A DNA stretch of 64,000 bases. It comes from Diprion similis (Eukaryota > Arthropoda > Insecta > Hymenoptera > Diprionidae). The stretch is taken from positions 9,548,001 to 9,612,000 of the forward strand of contig NC_060112.1 in assembly GCF_021155765.1 (NCBI RefSeq), read 5' to 3'. The notes under the pieces were generated by a model. That model saw only the letters and a list, made by a program, of their open reading frames with translations. It ran no database searches and was not told the DNA's origin. The position numbers were made by a program, and so were the translations under genes. Shown here piece by piece: positions 37,488 through 56,200 of this stretch (positions are counted from its first letter, which is position 1; the number at the start of each line of letters is the position of its first letter).

Positions 37488-40080
37488 ATTAAACATACAT
37501 ATACAATATCGTTAATTTGGAATCAAATTCAATATAATTGATAAAGCGCTGTGTTGTCCCTCTATGAAATTAAATTGATTGTAACACAATGTCTAGTCGA
37601 AATGGGGTCACCCTGTACGTAGCATGATTTTCATTGTTTTGCTACAGAGGTGGTTCACTATAACTCACCCCACTTCCATTCTGCAATTAGTCGTTGGTCT
37701 ATACGATAAAGCTAATCAATCATTTTTAGCAGGCCGTCCTGTATGTTACATAATATTTCAGCTGATATACCGAATCGCAAAAAACATAACTTTGGAAACC
37801 TCAATATTCCTTTCACGCTACTTCCAACAGTTCAGCAAGCTCAGTACATTGTATTTGATCTTTTCTTCAATATTATATTCTATTATAAGTATGTATAATA
37901 TAAGACATTTCGTTTATAGAATGTATACTCTTATCATACTTATTAATAATTAATATGACATTAGATAAGATAAGACACCATAATACGTAACGATATTTGT
38001 TCTACCTTTGGAAAGGTAGCTTGGTTGATTTTACATTCATTGTATACTAGGTGTATAGTACGCGATATAGTATTAGAAATTTTTATGCAAGACATTCATT
38101 TAACGTACTACGTTTAACGTGAGTTAAACATCCACATTTCCTACAGTAGTAGGATCGATTGCTGTCGGTTTTATATCTTATCTTCCATTCAAAGTGAGAA
38201 TAACAGTATAAAAGCTGCATATTTTTATTGCCACAATAGTAAGATCCACACTATGGGATTTTCATCCTGTTTTTCATGTGAATGGAAAATACCGATTTTT
38301 CAAATTGTAACTTCCAATCATTGTGAACTTCAAATATTAATACTGAACTACTTTTCAGGTAGGCATGATTTTTTTTATGTAATGCCTAGTTTGACGAATA
38401 TTTAAAAAAAATAACAGAAATTGTATCGTATATAATAAATGTACATTACGATGGAATCACGATAAAAACGCAACAGATTGACTGAATTATGACCATTAAC
38501 TGAAAAAAAAATCACATTGGATCAAAAATGTCATTCTTTACTTGTTGTTATACTTAACTCTGAATAACCGTTTTGTTTGGATAATTTCAATGTTACATTC
38601 CCACTTTTTGTACATGTATCTACAAACCATTTATGCCAATACTAGACAAACATAATGAACTGATAGCGAAATCCCATATTTTCAAAATTTGGTATTACAA
38701 ATAGCATGCGTAATTGTAAATAATGATTGCAGATGATTTACGGAAGCTCAAAGGTAATACGTTTTAAAAATGTTTCACTGTAATTATTTAAAAAAAAAAA
38801 TTACTTTATGTATAATAGAATAAAGATGGTTTGCTGTAGGTAACTTCTCAAGTTTTCCTTTCTGTCGCATGAAGCTAAGTTAACTATATGTTGCGTTAAT
38901 TAATTGTGAGTTACAAAAGCGTAGAGATGAACCAAACCCTAGGCGACCATCTTGTTATACAGCTTAAAAGTTTCGATTTAGTAATGAACAAGAAAGAGGT
39001 CAATTCATTTTATAACAACTGTTCTGATTAATTCATGACTAATGGCATTGCATTATAAATCAGTAACTGAGATGAATTTGAAGTTGCTAACGTTAACGTA
39101 ATAAAACATTGATGCAAAAATAATTATTTTCCAATTTCATTTTGTTTACTTTAGATTTGTCGATTATATTTCTGAGCATGATCTGTAATAGACAGTGTGC
39201 TATAAATTTACGAACTTCAATACTAAATAAATTCATTATTTCACTTGTAAATTGTTGTCTAAATCACGCATTTAGTTTGAATTTGGAAGTGCAAATAATG
39301 ATGTACAAGCCGAACAATATTTGTATTTTACAAATATTTCCTAAGTTACAGGAAGTTGAAATTAAACTGACACAAATTTTCTGTGACAGAAAGAGCGACT
39401 TATTCTTGAGATATCACGCGAATGTGTGGATTGATGACTTTTGTCGAGTATAAGAGCATACCCGCGATTCCGTTTCCAAGCCGTACATTTGTGTTTCAAA
39501 ATCAAAATAGAAAGATACTGTACAAGCAGCCTGGGGCCTTAAAAATTCAGAGAAAAAGAATTATAGCATGATATACAATAAGAGCCCTCAATTATGACTC
39601 ACAATCAGCTATGAAATCGAAGTGGACTTGATTATGAGTCTGAGGCCACCTTTGGCACTATTAATGAGAACTATGCATATTTCCACTAATAAACATAAAG
39701 AGAAATTACTGAACAGTATGAAGAAGATACAATGACTAAAGAAGATACCATGGCTAAGATGCATAAAGCTTGTAAACGCAGTCTATGTTATGCAGCGAAC
39801 CAATGTTATTTTAGTAATAAAAACCCTGAAGTATACAAAAGTGATCATTAACACTGTATAATCTTGTTTAGGAAAAATGAATTGATTAGAAAATAGGTAA
39901 GTTCAATTGCATGGAATTATAAAAGGTTTCTTAACATTGCAAATATAAAAGTAACAAACTAGATATTTTGAATTTGAATATTAAACCTTAAACCACAGTA
40001 GAAAAATATAAACCCATTCATAAATTCTCAACATCATGTGAGCACTGATACAATATACGTATATTTATCCCCAATCATTG

Positions 40081-40605
40081 AGGGAGGTTTCTACTTTGAT
40101 GGGCCAAAAAATACTCAATTCTTTATTAATATTTTATGCAAAAAACATTAAATATAGAATATTGATATTTGGTATGTTTACTAAGCGGTCTTTATTGTCC
40201 ATAGTGATATTTTTCAAATTTTGACAAAACATAATACTGGGACTGGGAGGAGGCACATATGTCAATGCGCCAGCGATGATATTCTTCACTTGCGGAAGTG
40301 CACCTACACGCCCTAGATGAGCAATTGATATGAAATTTGGTAGGCACGTGTACAATAAACGCTGTCATTAGTCGAACCACAATTATCCAAAAATATTCAA
40401 ACGTTTTTACTTTATGAATAAAAAACTGCAAGAATGTTGGTACTCTCAGTACCATGTTTTCTCAAATTTAAAAACATATTCACATGTACAATAAAGACGC
40501 CTTAGTAAACATACTAATTATCAACATTCTATATTTAATATTTTTTGCATCAAATGCTGATAAAAAATGGAAGATATTTCGATCGAATAAAGTAGAAACC
40601 TCCCT
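40081..40605. mobile_element. MITE-like foldback element of 525 bases
   Basis: The termini AGGGAGGTTTCTACTTT at 40081 and its inverse ending at 40605 bound arms of about 140 bases that pair well. Shared segments are AACATTAAATATAGAAT (against AATATTAAATATAGAAT in the other arm), GTATGTTTACTAAG and GTCTTTATTGT. The central 240 bases are unique. The flanks (TTG on the left, TAA on the right) leave open a TTAA or TA target. Short frames in both arms encode the same NILYL(M/I)FFA peptide because of the inversion; they are not genes. The element is a relic or non-autonomous copy with no transposase. Confidence 0.75.
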
Positions 40606-42454
40606 TAACTCATTTACATTACATTTTGTTAAACACTTTGACTCAACCTACTCGCTCACCAATTTGATGAGTAATGTACGAATCAGACCTCGCTACAGAA
40701 GAAAAGATAATTACTTTAAAGTGATATAATGTTAAGGATAAGTGTAAGTTTTTCCACATTCAGTAAAGATTAAAGTTATGGAAGTGATGTGCTTCGTTAA
40801 CCAATGTCAATATAAAATCACCGTAGCAGTGGTGTTAAGGAAATATTATGCAACATTCATGTCTGCTGAACACAACCATTCATAATGATGTATGCAAAGA
40901 ATCATGCTTATTTTCATCCAGTAATGCAAAAGAGAAGAATATTTTAGCCTGCAAATATGGGATATTGTATGTTTCTCATTACTCATTTCCTTTTGAAAAA
41001 ATCGAATGGAGTGAATTTGGTTATACTAAAATAATCATCCTCAACATTAAGGCAAAAGGAAACAGGGAGAAAAATGCCTCACTAAATTTTTCCTAACACA
41101 CTCCTAAAATTCAAACCATGACGAATGATGGCGAAATAATATACAGTTCATGTAATAAATAATATCCTAGTAAACAGATTTGAAAAGAGTTAAAAAGGAA
41201 GGGTTCAATCTGGTATCAAGGTTGAATAGGTGAATAACTTTGAAGCAACGGACAATAAATATTTTTGCTATATGTCAGACTAGTAAGAAGAGACAATTGT
41301 GTAAGCAATCTTTCAATAGACTGTAGTATCTTATCAATTTTCTCGATAATCAAAACTTGTTAATCAATTCCGAAATTGAAAAACGAAATTTTTCAATTAA
41401 TGATATAAGTGGGATTGGCAGCCAGTTCATGTGCGTTATACACATACATGTGTATCTGTAGGTTTCCATCTCATTAAACTTATTGTTAATCAAGGAAGGT
41501 TGTGGATGCTAACTTTTTTTCAACATTTTGCTTTCGATTATACTTCGACAAAAAAAAAAAAAGTTATGACGTGGCTGACTATTTTCCAATTTGACCAATG
41601 GGACGACTCAAATCATGCACACCGTCAATTGGGGATCATCGCGCGTCAAGGGGGGTGGGAGGTGTATTTTTGGGAGGACATGATTTTTAATTTTTGTAAA
41701 TAGGTAAACGATGAATGAGTCCACATGTCAAATTTCGCATTCATCCGTTGAACAGTTTCTTCGCCAGGAAATTAGAAAAAAAGTGATACATTTAGTGGAA
41801 AAAAAAAAATCCACCCTAATGCTCTTGGTATTGGAACTAATTGATAAATGTATGTTCCCGAAAATATGAGAAAAAAGAAATATTTCATAAAACCGATAGA
41901 CTTGGCGAAAAATGGCCAAACATGTCATTACTTTTGTTAGTGCCCAAGTCCGAAGGACAATTGCAAAAAAAGATTGACATCATTGACTTTCACTGATTAG
42001 ATGGAACGAGATGGAACCCTTTATATATATTTACAAACATAGCAGATGGTAATGTATAAAAAATTCAAAGTTCTCAATATTTGCTTTCAAATTTTCCTTA
42101 ATACAGTCGTCATTTACAAATCAATGATTTCTAAACCAGTGGCGGTCTGAGTTAGGTAATCAATTTTTGTGACCAAAATGTGTAATCTTAACGTGGAGTA
42201 CCATCTCAATCACATCTTTGCCTGGTCCACTTCAATTTATGTTGCATGCATATTTTTTATCACACTTGCCGTGATTATTCGATACTCCATCATCGAAACT
42301 TGGGGAAATTTTGAAATAAAATAATACACTTTTAACTTATACATGAAACGATCGATTGGAAGTTTTCCGTTCGCCCTAGTCCAAGATTTTTCCAATGCTT
42401 ACGCAGAGTAGCGAGACATTTGACCGAGCAAGGTCATCGTCAAGGATCCATCTT

Positions 42455-49424
<6,970 letters not shown>

Positions 49425-49622
49425 TTGCAATAGATGATTCGTTTGCGACCCGCATCAGGCCGACGATACAGTTCACTAATCAAAACACACACTAAGATGG
49501 AATTACAAATGGTAGAGTTCACTTGCAATACACTTTGGAACAATGTTACCCCAAATTACAGATGATAAGAGCGTCAAATTATAAGAAGATAAATTACACG
49601 ATTAACGACAACTTTACGGCAA

Positions 49623-49633
49623 CCGCCATTTTG
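49623..49633 (-). promoter_or_regulatory. YY1/Pho-like motif upstream of Smox
   Basis: The minus strand reads CAAAATGGCGG, close to the YY1 consensus CAARATGGCGGC. It is about 200 bases upstream of the Smox ATG and in the same orientation, a usual place for this motif near transcription starts. Confidence 0.4.
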
Positions 49634-49728
49634 TTCTTCGTCAACTTAACCGTGGACTATGAGTGCTACGATTAGCAAAACCCACAGAGTTACTCTCACG
49701 TTCCCTGTAACATGCACTGAAGTGAGGG

Positions 49729-49743
49729 CCACTTGAGGGCGAC
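49729..49743 (+). promoter_or_regulatory. CTCF-like motif 1 in the Smox/Pak interval
   Basis: CCACTTGAGGGCGAC matches 13 of 15 positions of the general CTCF core CCASYAGRKGGCRSY. It overlaps the start of the CRE-like GACGTCAT. Confidence 0.35.
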
Positions 49744-50492
49744 GTCATAAAGATGGATACCTGAATTGTTACTACTCTTGTGTTTACGCATGCTACCTGC
49801 ACAGTTCAATTAATGTGCATAACTCGTATTGTACAGATACTTAGATTGATTCTGAACCTTTCGATTTCCCTGCTAATTTTACGACCTACGATTCCGAATG
49901 AGCACCATTGACATCGCCGGCCATCTTCAGGCCGAGCAAGGAGCGGAAAATAGCCTTGGGTACAATTTTGGAACTAGCGACATATATCGTAAACAAAATT
50001 ATTCACACATTAACGGTGTACGGACTGGCTGCTTAAACGTAGTATAATGAAAATTTCTTGCTGTACGACATGAAACTACAAACGTTTCTGAACCTCAAAT
50101 AGTCTACATTAAAATTGTATACAAAACCCTCGCGTTAACGTAACGGCCATGTTTAGCATAACTAATATGTGCACGTTACCCTAAGAGCATTAAAGCGTTA
50201 TACCAGCTAGGTAAAATATTCTAGAAAGAGCGTAAACGCTCTAGGGAATTTATAACCTAAGCTGTAATTCAACAGTGAGATCAGGTATACATACTTATAT
50301 ACTTTGGAGCAAGTAGAAGAGACGGTCATGATTGATATCTTTCACTAGCAGGAAGGTCAGTCATACCTAACCATTGCAGTGCGCGTATCAGTGGCATTAT
50401 TGTTTAGTGGTTAGGGCACGTCAATTACTTATTTTACCTTTCAGTGAAATTTGAATCAGAGTTTCAGCCCTTTTCAAAGTTTTGAGTTGAGG

Positions 50493-50507
50493 CCACCAGT
50501 GGGCGCT
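50493..50507 (+). promoter_or_regulatory. CTCF-like motif 2 in the Smox/Pak interval
   Basis: CCACCAGTGGGCGCT matches 14 of 15 positions of the CTCF core consensus. It has the same orientation as the motif at 49729. Confidence 0.45.
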
Positions 50508-52634
50508 GGAGACAGCTAAGATGACGAATCACAGGGGTAGTACCTGTAGTTGCCTTTCTTACTTTCGCGTTTGAATGCGTATGGTCTGTGGCGATGGCGG
50601 GCGGTGATTCAGGCCCTTGTCTGAAGTGAAAGGATTTTTAAAAATCGAAATATTTAGTAAAATGAATTGTCGTTGATCACTTTAAGTCATTCAGGCACGC
50701 GACTAACGCCGGTTAAGAGGTTTGCGCGGTATATATCGTCCGCAATACGTCAAGTACATGAAAAAATCGTGGTTCCTTTTTATTGTGAGCTTGTATAGAT
50801 GCGTGGTGATCAGATCGCTCGTCGTGTGTGATTCACGCTTTGGGGGCTCCCGGATGGCCAATATCCATTCTCTTCTTTCCTGCACTTCAAACATCGGTCC
50901 GTCTGCAACGGACTTGACATTTCCTCCTCCTCCGACGCCAAAAACATACTCTCTTTTTGTTTGATCTTTCAGCTATATTATCCAAACGGCCGGTGGAATT
51001 ATGTTTCAAATGCTCTGTTCTGTCACAATTAGTGCAGTGTCGGGCATGCTTTTTATCAACTAGATCTTTGACTATACTCGACTGTGATACACTTAAGGCT
51101 GCTGAAGGTTCAAATAATAAATGGTAAACCTGTAATGCTATATTCGTACATACATATGTATTTTTCGCCTAGTCTAATCCAAAGAGAACTCTAGTTAATA
51201 CCCCACAAATTTTTAGTGTTGAAACAATTCCTTGTCCATTATAACTGTGATTAATCTACATTTGTAAGTCAACATTTTATTCACATTCGTTAGACGTACT
51301 TATTGTTGTTTCCTATACCTTGTCTCTTGTCAACTTCTCTCTTACCAATTATTTGAAATTGAACGTAACTGTCAACGTTTTCCTGCCTTCTAATACTGTT
51401 AAAAATTTTGTTAACTTTGTTGTTGTCTTGCAGTCATAATTTATTGCTTCTCAATGATACATATGACTTTGCATTCAATGTTCCGTATCATTAATGGCTA
51501 ATTTCACTATGGACTCAATCTACATGGATCACTCTGAGCATTCCAAATGTTTGTATCTCCTAAACTTAATACTCAGCTTGAATTAAGTTTGGTCTTTGTT
51601 ACACAGCCGTTTTAGTTTTGATAAATTGTTGTATTCTGTTTATATCCTAAGGTACAACACACATGTGGAAAAACTATGATGCGGGTGTTCATTGCCGTTA
51701 AATGGTCATAAAATACATACGAGATAGATTCTTTTTGGCGCAAGATATCTTTGCGTGATTTAGACGTGACTCTTAGCAGTAGCGTGCAAATATGTGACAG
51801 GAGTAACCCGTGTGGATTCAGCTATAGTGTGAAGAGATGCAGATTAACGAAAATGCAATACAGTTTTTTATCGATATTTCCAATTCTCTGGTAAATTTTT
51901 TGGACAGTTTGCCAGCTCTTGTCGCATTAACCTTGAACCAATCAAGATAAATGTCATTACTTCGTATAGAGATCTTAAAAATGAAATGAAGTAGCAAGCC
52001 AATAGATTTATGGCTGCCGATAATTTTGACTTATTTAACAGTGAAACTAAACCTGATTGCTGAAAATTAACAAGTTTTAGTCGTTTGAGTACACGACTGC
52101 TTAAAATAAAAATAAAAATTGGAAAAATACAGAACTTGATACATCCAGACAAAAATGTAGCTCTTTCTAATTTGAATCTATAGTTACAGTATTAAAATAT
52201 ATAGCTGCTTTTTTGATTAGCTTATACCAAAATAAGTCTGAAACGAGTTAATTCGAATTGTTATAATACTTAGCTATTTAATCTGTGCCACAAATCCGCT
52301 CAAGAGACGCGAACAGATGTAACTGCAATGTTGAATAGTAGAAATATAGTAGAGCACCAATTTGTTCAAAGTGTTAGAATATATTTATTTAAAATCGATC
52401 AACATATTAATAATACATTTTTTATCTTGCTATGAGACAAAATTGACAATTTTCGTTTGCTTTGGAACGTAAGCTCATCTATAATAACATGTAAAATTCA
52501 ATGCTGTGTCTTGTTTTTACAAGCTTGAAGTATGCAACGTTATCATAATGAAACATTAAGGAAAGAATCATTATTGCGCAATTTTCGAATGACTCAAAGA
52601 GTTGACTGCGAAAATATGAGTATAATTTACTTAT

Positions 52635-52717
52635 TATAGTTTACTAAATTTCAGACATACCTAAAGGTGTGAAGTAACGATTTTTCCTAAAAATGCATCG
52701 TTACAGCAATGTTACTA
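52635..52717. repeat. Dispersed repeat, copy B (upstream of Pak)
   Basis: This is the second copy of the roughly 80-base repeat at 16216-16297, in the same orientation. Its core GATTTTTCCTAAAAATGCATC is itself a near-palindrome. Confidence 0.45.
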
Positions 52718-53241
52718 AATTCATCCTCATCTTAACTTGCTACTTGATCTGGTATTTCTATTAAATTTCATGAGCTTTAATCTGTATATTAGATACAAGT
52801 AGATGCATACAAAGTTGAAGTTCATAACATCAACTTGATGAAATACTTTCTGAACTGTAAGAAATGCAGTAAATGGTAAATTAAGGCTACGATGAAGTAA
52901 AGTTTACTCATTCTGTAACGAGAACTCTGACAATCTCATTCGAAAGTTGTCAAATAATAATTTCTTTTAGTAGGTTTATTAAACCGATATTGAATTTCAA
53001 CATCACTAATACATTTGGCTGAAAAGTTACAATACAAAATGATATGAGCACATTGATAATTACATGGCTTCAACTTAATTCAATGCTTTTTAAACTTTTG
53101 AAACATTTTGGACTAATTAATGATTTAAGTGTAAAACAGATTACGCACTTTTAATAGCTAACACATTTTGTTCACTAGTGAATAAGTGGAGGCCCAGCTA
53201 TAAAGGAAAGGTAAATAATACTAAACACCACGAAGAGCATA

Positions 53242-56200
53242 ATGTCGGATGAAGAAGACAAACCTCCGGCACCACCGGTTCGCCTCACCTCAAACAGGTA
53301 CTGTAACAACACCAAATTAAAGGTTTCAAATATAGAAACTACCATATGATCCTTGTTATCGCTTCATATATTCAAGGTTTACTTGTAATGAAATTGAAGT
53401 TTATAATATAAATGTAATGATGGATTTTCAAGAAAAATCGTTGTTTCGTAACTCTAGGATTATCTGAACTATCGCAAACCGTAGTAAAGTCGAACATACT
53501 TATACTTTGTTAACTTTAATGCTGTTACATCCAGTGTTCTGATCCAACATTGAAGATTTTATTAAAGGCAGTAAATAATCAAATCTTTAATTCAACCATC
53601 ATAGCTGTTACATTAGCTGCAAATTTAGTTCATGCTGTTTTCTTTGCAATATGCGGAGTCCCTTGCCCCCTAAAAATAGAGAAACAACCACTAAACTGGT
53701 ACCTGCTAAATATAAAAGCCCTCCCATTCAGAAACCACTCTATAATACATCTTCAGAGACTGAAGTCATTAAAAATATTCTCTTTCAAGTTTTCACACAC
53801 ACAAAATCTTGCGAGTTTCACATATACATGCTTATAGGGTATATTAAGAATCAGCTCAGCAGGTGTAATTGGATTATTATGCTTACAATGTGAAACCAGA
53901 CATCTACATTATATCATAGTATATTATTTTATAATAAGTTTGAATGACGAATATGTTTTAGAGATACTGATTTTGTTACATAATAAATAATAAAAGCTTC
54001 ATCCTGCAGTAAATTATAATTTACAGTAAAAATCAGTATTCTATGGGATTAATATGGATATGCATTAGATAATGTAACAATCATCGGAACCATTTGATTA
54101 TTGAAACTTACATATTTATCAATAAAATCTCTTTCATTATAGAGGTGAGTCAACGCCTAATTTGCCTGTCGACATGCGTCCTTTGCCTAAAGAACCGGAT
54201 TCGGATGAGCGCAAGAAGAAAACTTTAAAAGGCAAGATGAAGGTGAAGGATGGCAAAGACAAGCCGAACATAAGTTATCCAACTAATTTTGAACACACGG
54301 TACATGTTGGATTCGATGCTGTTACTGGCGAATTTACGGTAAGCGCAATAAAAATTTCGCAATTTATCATTATGATTAACAATGCACTCGCTTTTCGCTT
54401 TGCTATTGGTTTGTTGGTATGGGACATCTAAATAAATCACATGCAGTAAGTAATATGGATTAAAAATCTTTTACTCTTCATTTTTTAATTCTTCTTATCA
54501 TAATTGAAATAATAACGGTTGATGATTAGTTTTGAAAAAGTCATATATTTTCACAAGATTGTTATTGAAGCTTAAAATTTATCTAGATCTTTTCATACAA
54601 ACAGACCAAGTTAAAGTTATAAAACACAGTGTTCACATATATTATGAACAGTGTGGGGTTGTGGTCGGTAATTGGTATGGTGCTTCTTATGTCTATTTTT
54701 TTTTTTTCACATAAAAGACTAACGCAACACGTATTTTTTTCAAGCTGCCGTTGAAAGTAAGTAAATTGAAATGACCACAGATTTAGCTCATCTATACCTC
54801 AATCACTGCCTTATGTGTTTTCGTTACTATACAGTTTGTTTTTGTTGCAGTATATAAAACCTAATTTTTTACTATTTTTTTATTATTTTTCCTGAATTCA
54901 AATCTAGCCTAGCAGCTTTTGTAGATTCTTACTTGTGTGGACGCTTTAGTCATTGTGGCTTACAGGTTTTTTAACTTATTTCTTCTTTTGAATTAAAGTA
55001 ATTAAGTCATATTATTGAAATTTAGCAAGTTGGTGACTTTTCATAAAATCAACTTTTAATTTCTTACAATAATGGTGAGCATATTGCACATGAATATTTA
55101 ACGTAGAAAAAATAAATATTGCTCCGTAAATTTAGACATAAGAAACTATAGTAACTGCACATCCAAGGAACAAATGAACTTTTCCATTGATATTTATCAA
55201 ACTTTTACTCGCTATTTTCTACTCTCAACAGTTGGACACATATTACCCTCAAAATTTAAGTATTTAATAGAATTTTTGTAGTGAAAGAAATGTATCATAA
55301 TAGATGTCCAGGTAAGTGAGGGTGACAATATAGTTTAGCGTTGTAGCAAACTATTTGTCTAATTGTAGTTAGATTTTAATCGATATCAACTCTGACTACA
55401 ATTGATTGTTTTTTTCACAGGGGATGCCGGAAGCATGGGCTAGGCTACTGATGTCTAGCAACATCAGTAAGCAGGAGCAAAAGAAAAATCCCCAAGCAGT
55501 ACTAGATGTCTTGAATTGGTACGATAATAGTAGCAAAGAAGCAAAGGGCTCAAAGTATATGACTACTACTAAAATGGTTGGGGTTGTTGGTGAGTTGAAT
55601 ATTTTATATGAACCGAACTGTGCTAATGTAAAAAAAACTATTTTAAATCATTATACGAGCTTAAATACTATTTTTTAAATTTTCTATTACTGTGTAGTGA
55701 TAAACCCTTGGTTTTCTCATGAAAATATCATTCCTAAGCATTATAACTTTGTTGTAATTGATAAGTGGTAATATTTTCCAATTCGAATGGAATGTAATGT
55801 ATATTCCACACTTCTCTCTTTATTACTTCTGTCTTCCGTCACAAATACCATGGCTTAATTGTACTTTAACATTTGGCATAGCGCCGATTGAACGGGCCAG
55901 CAGTCCACGAAGTTTGGGCATGGGAACTGGTATCAACATTGGAACCGTCCGCGGTCAGGCCATGTCCCAAGCTTCCGGGAGTTCCCATTCACAGCATTCA
56001 CTAAGCAGGTAGGTTATTTTCTTCATTTTTACCATATTGTAAATTTACGAATAAAATTTAAAAACAATTCATCATAATTTGTTGTCAATACGTGATAGCG
56101 TCAATATATTTCCATGCATAATTATCAAACAACTTTTTTCTAAATAACTACAATTTTTTACGATCATAGCACTGATATTGCTAAATCTGTAACTTTGTAG

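Larger units (their letters stand above)
33450..42454. other. Gene-poor stretch between the small gene and Smox
   Basis: About 9 kb has no supportable coding exon. It holds the hAT-like inverted-repeat element (36301-37487), the MITE-like element (40081-40605), a G-rich patch near 41650-41680, and the Smox 3' UTR at the right end. Frames such as 34477-34731, 37624-37953 and 39142-39453 are AT-rich with no recognisable motifs. A 15-base near-palindrome, TGCCCTTGAAGGGCA, lies at 35057-35071. Confidence 0.5.
49425..53241. promoter_or_regulatory. Divergent regulatory region between Smox and Pak
   Basis: About 3.8 kb separates the two divergent start codons. The part from 49.4 to 50.9 kb is visibly less AT-rich and has more CpG than its surroundings, as expected of promoters and 5' UTR exons. 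It holds YY1-like CAAAATGGCGG (minus strand, 49623-49633), a CRE-like GACGTCAT at 49741-49748 and two CTCF-like motifs. Short frames at 50703-50964 on both strands have no recognisable family. From 51.2 to 53.2 kb I see only AT-rich sequence and one dispersed repeat (52635-52717). Confidence 0.5.

Noticed and set aside
37599-37760. GGGTCACCCTGTACGT and GGCCGTCCTGTATG, similar to mariner or Tc1-like ends
   Set aside because: I could not pair them with a partner terminus in the window, so no element can be bounded.
40134-40729. Frames at 40134-40355, 40192-40455 and 40484-40729
   Set aside because: The first two lie within the 525-base foldback element and the third runs out of its right arm. 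Their shared peptide comes from the inverted arms and there is no transposase motif.
50401-50480. tRNA-like A-box sequence (TAGTGGTTAGGGCA)
   Set aside because: It resembles the D-arm of tRNA-Glu or tRNA-Asp, but no matching B-box, acceptor stem or anticodon arm follows at the right spacing.
50703-50964. Overlapping frames on both strands in the Smox/Pak promoter region
   Set aside because: They arise from locally higher GC content, have no recognisable family and would be mutually antisense.
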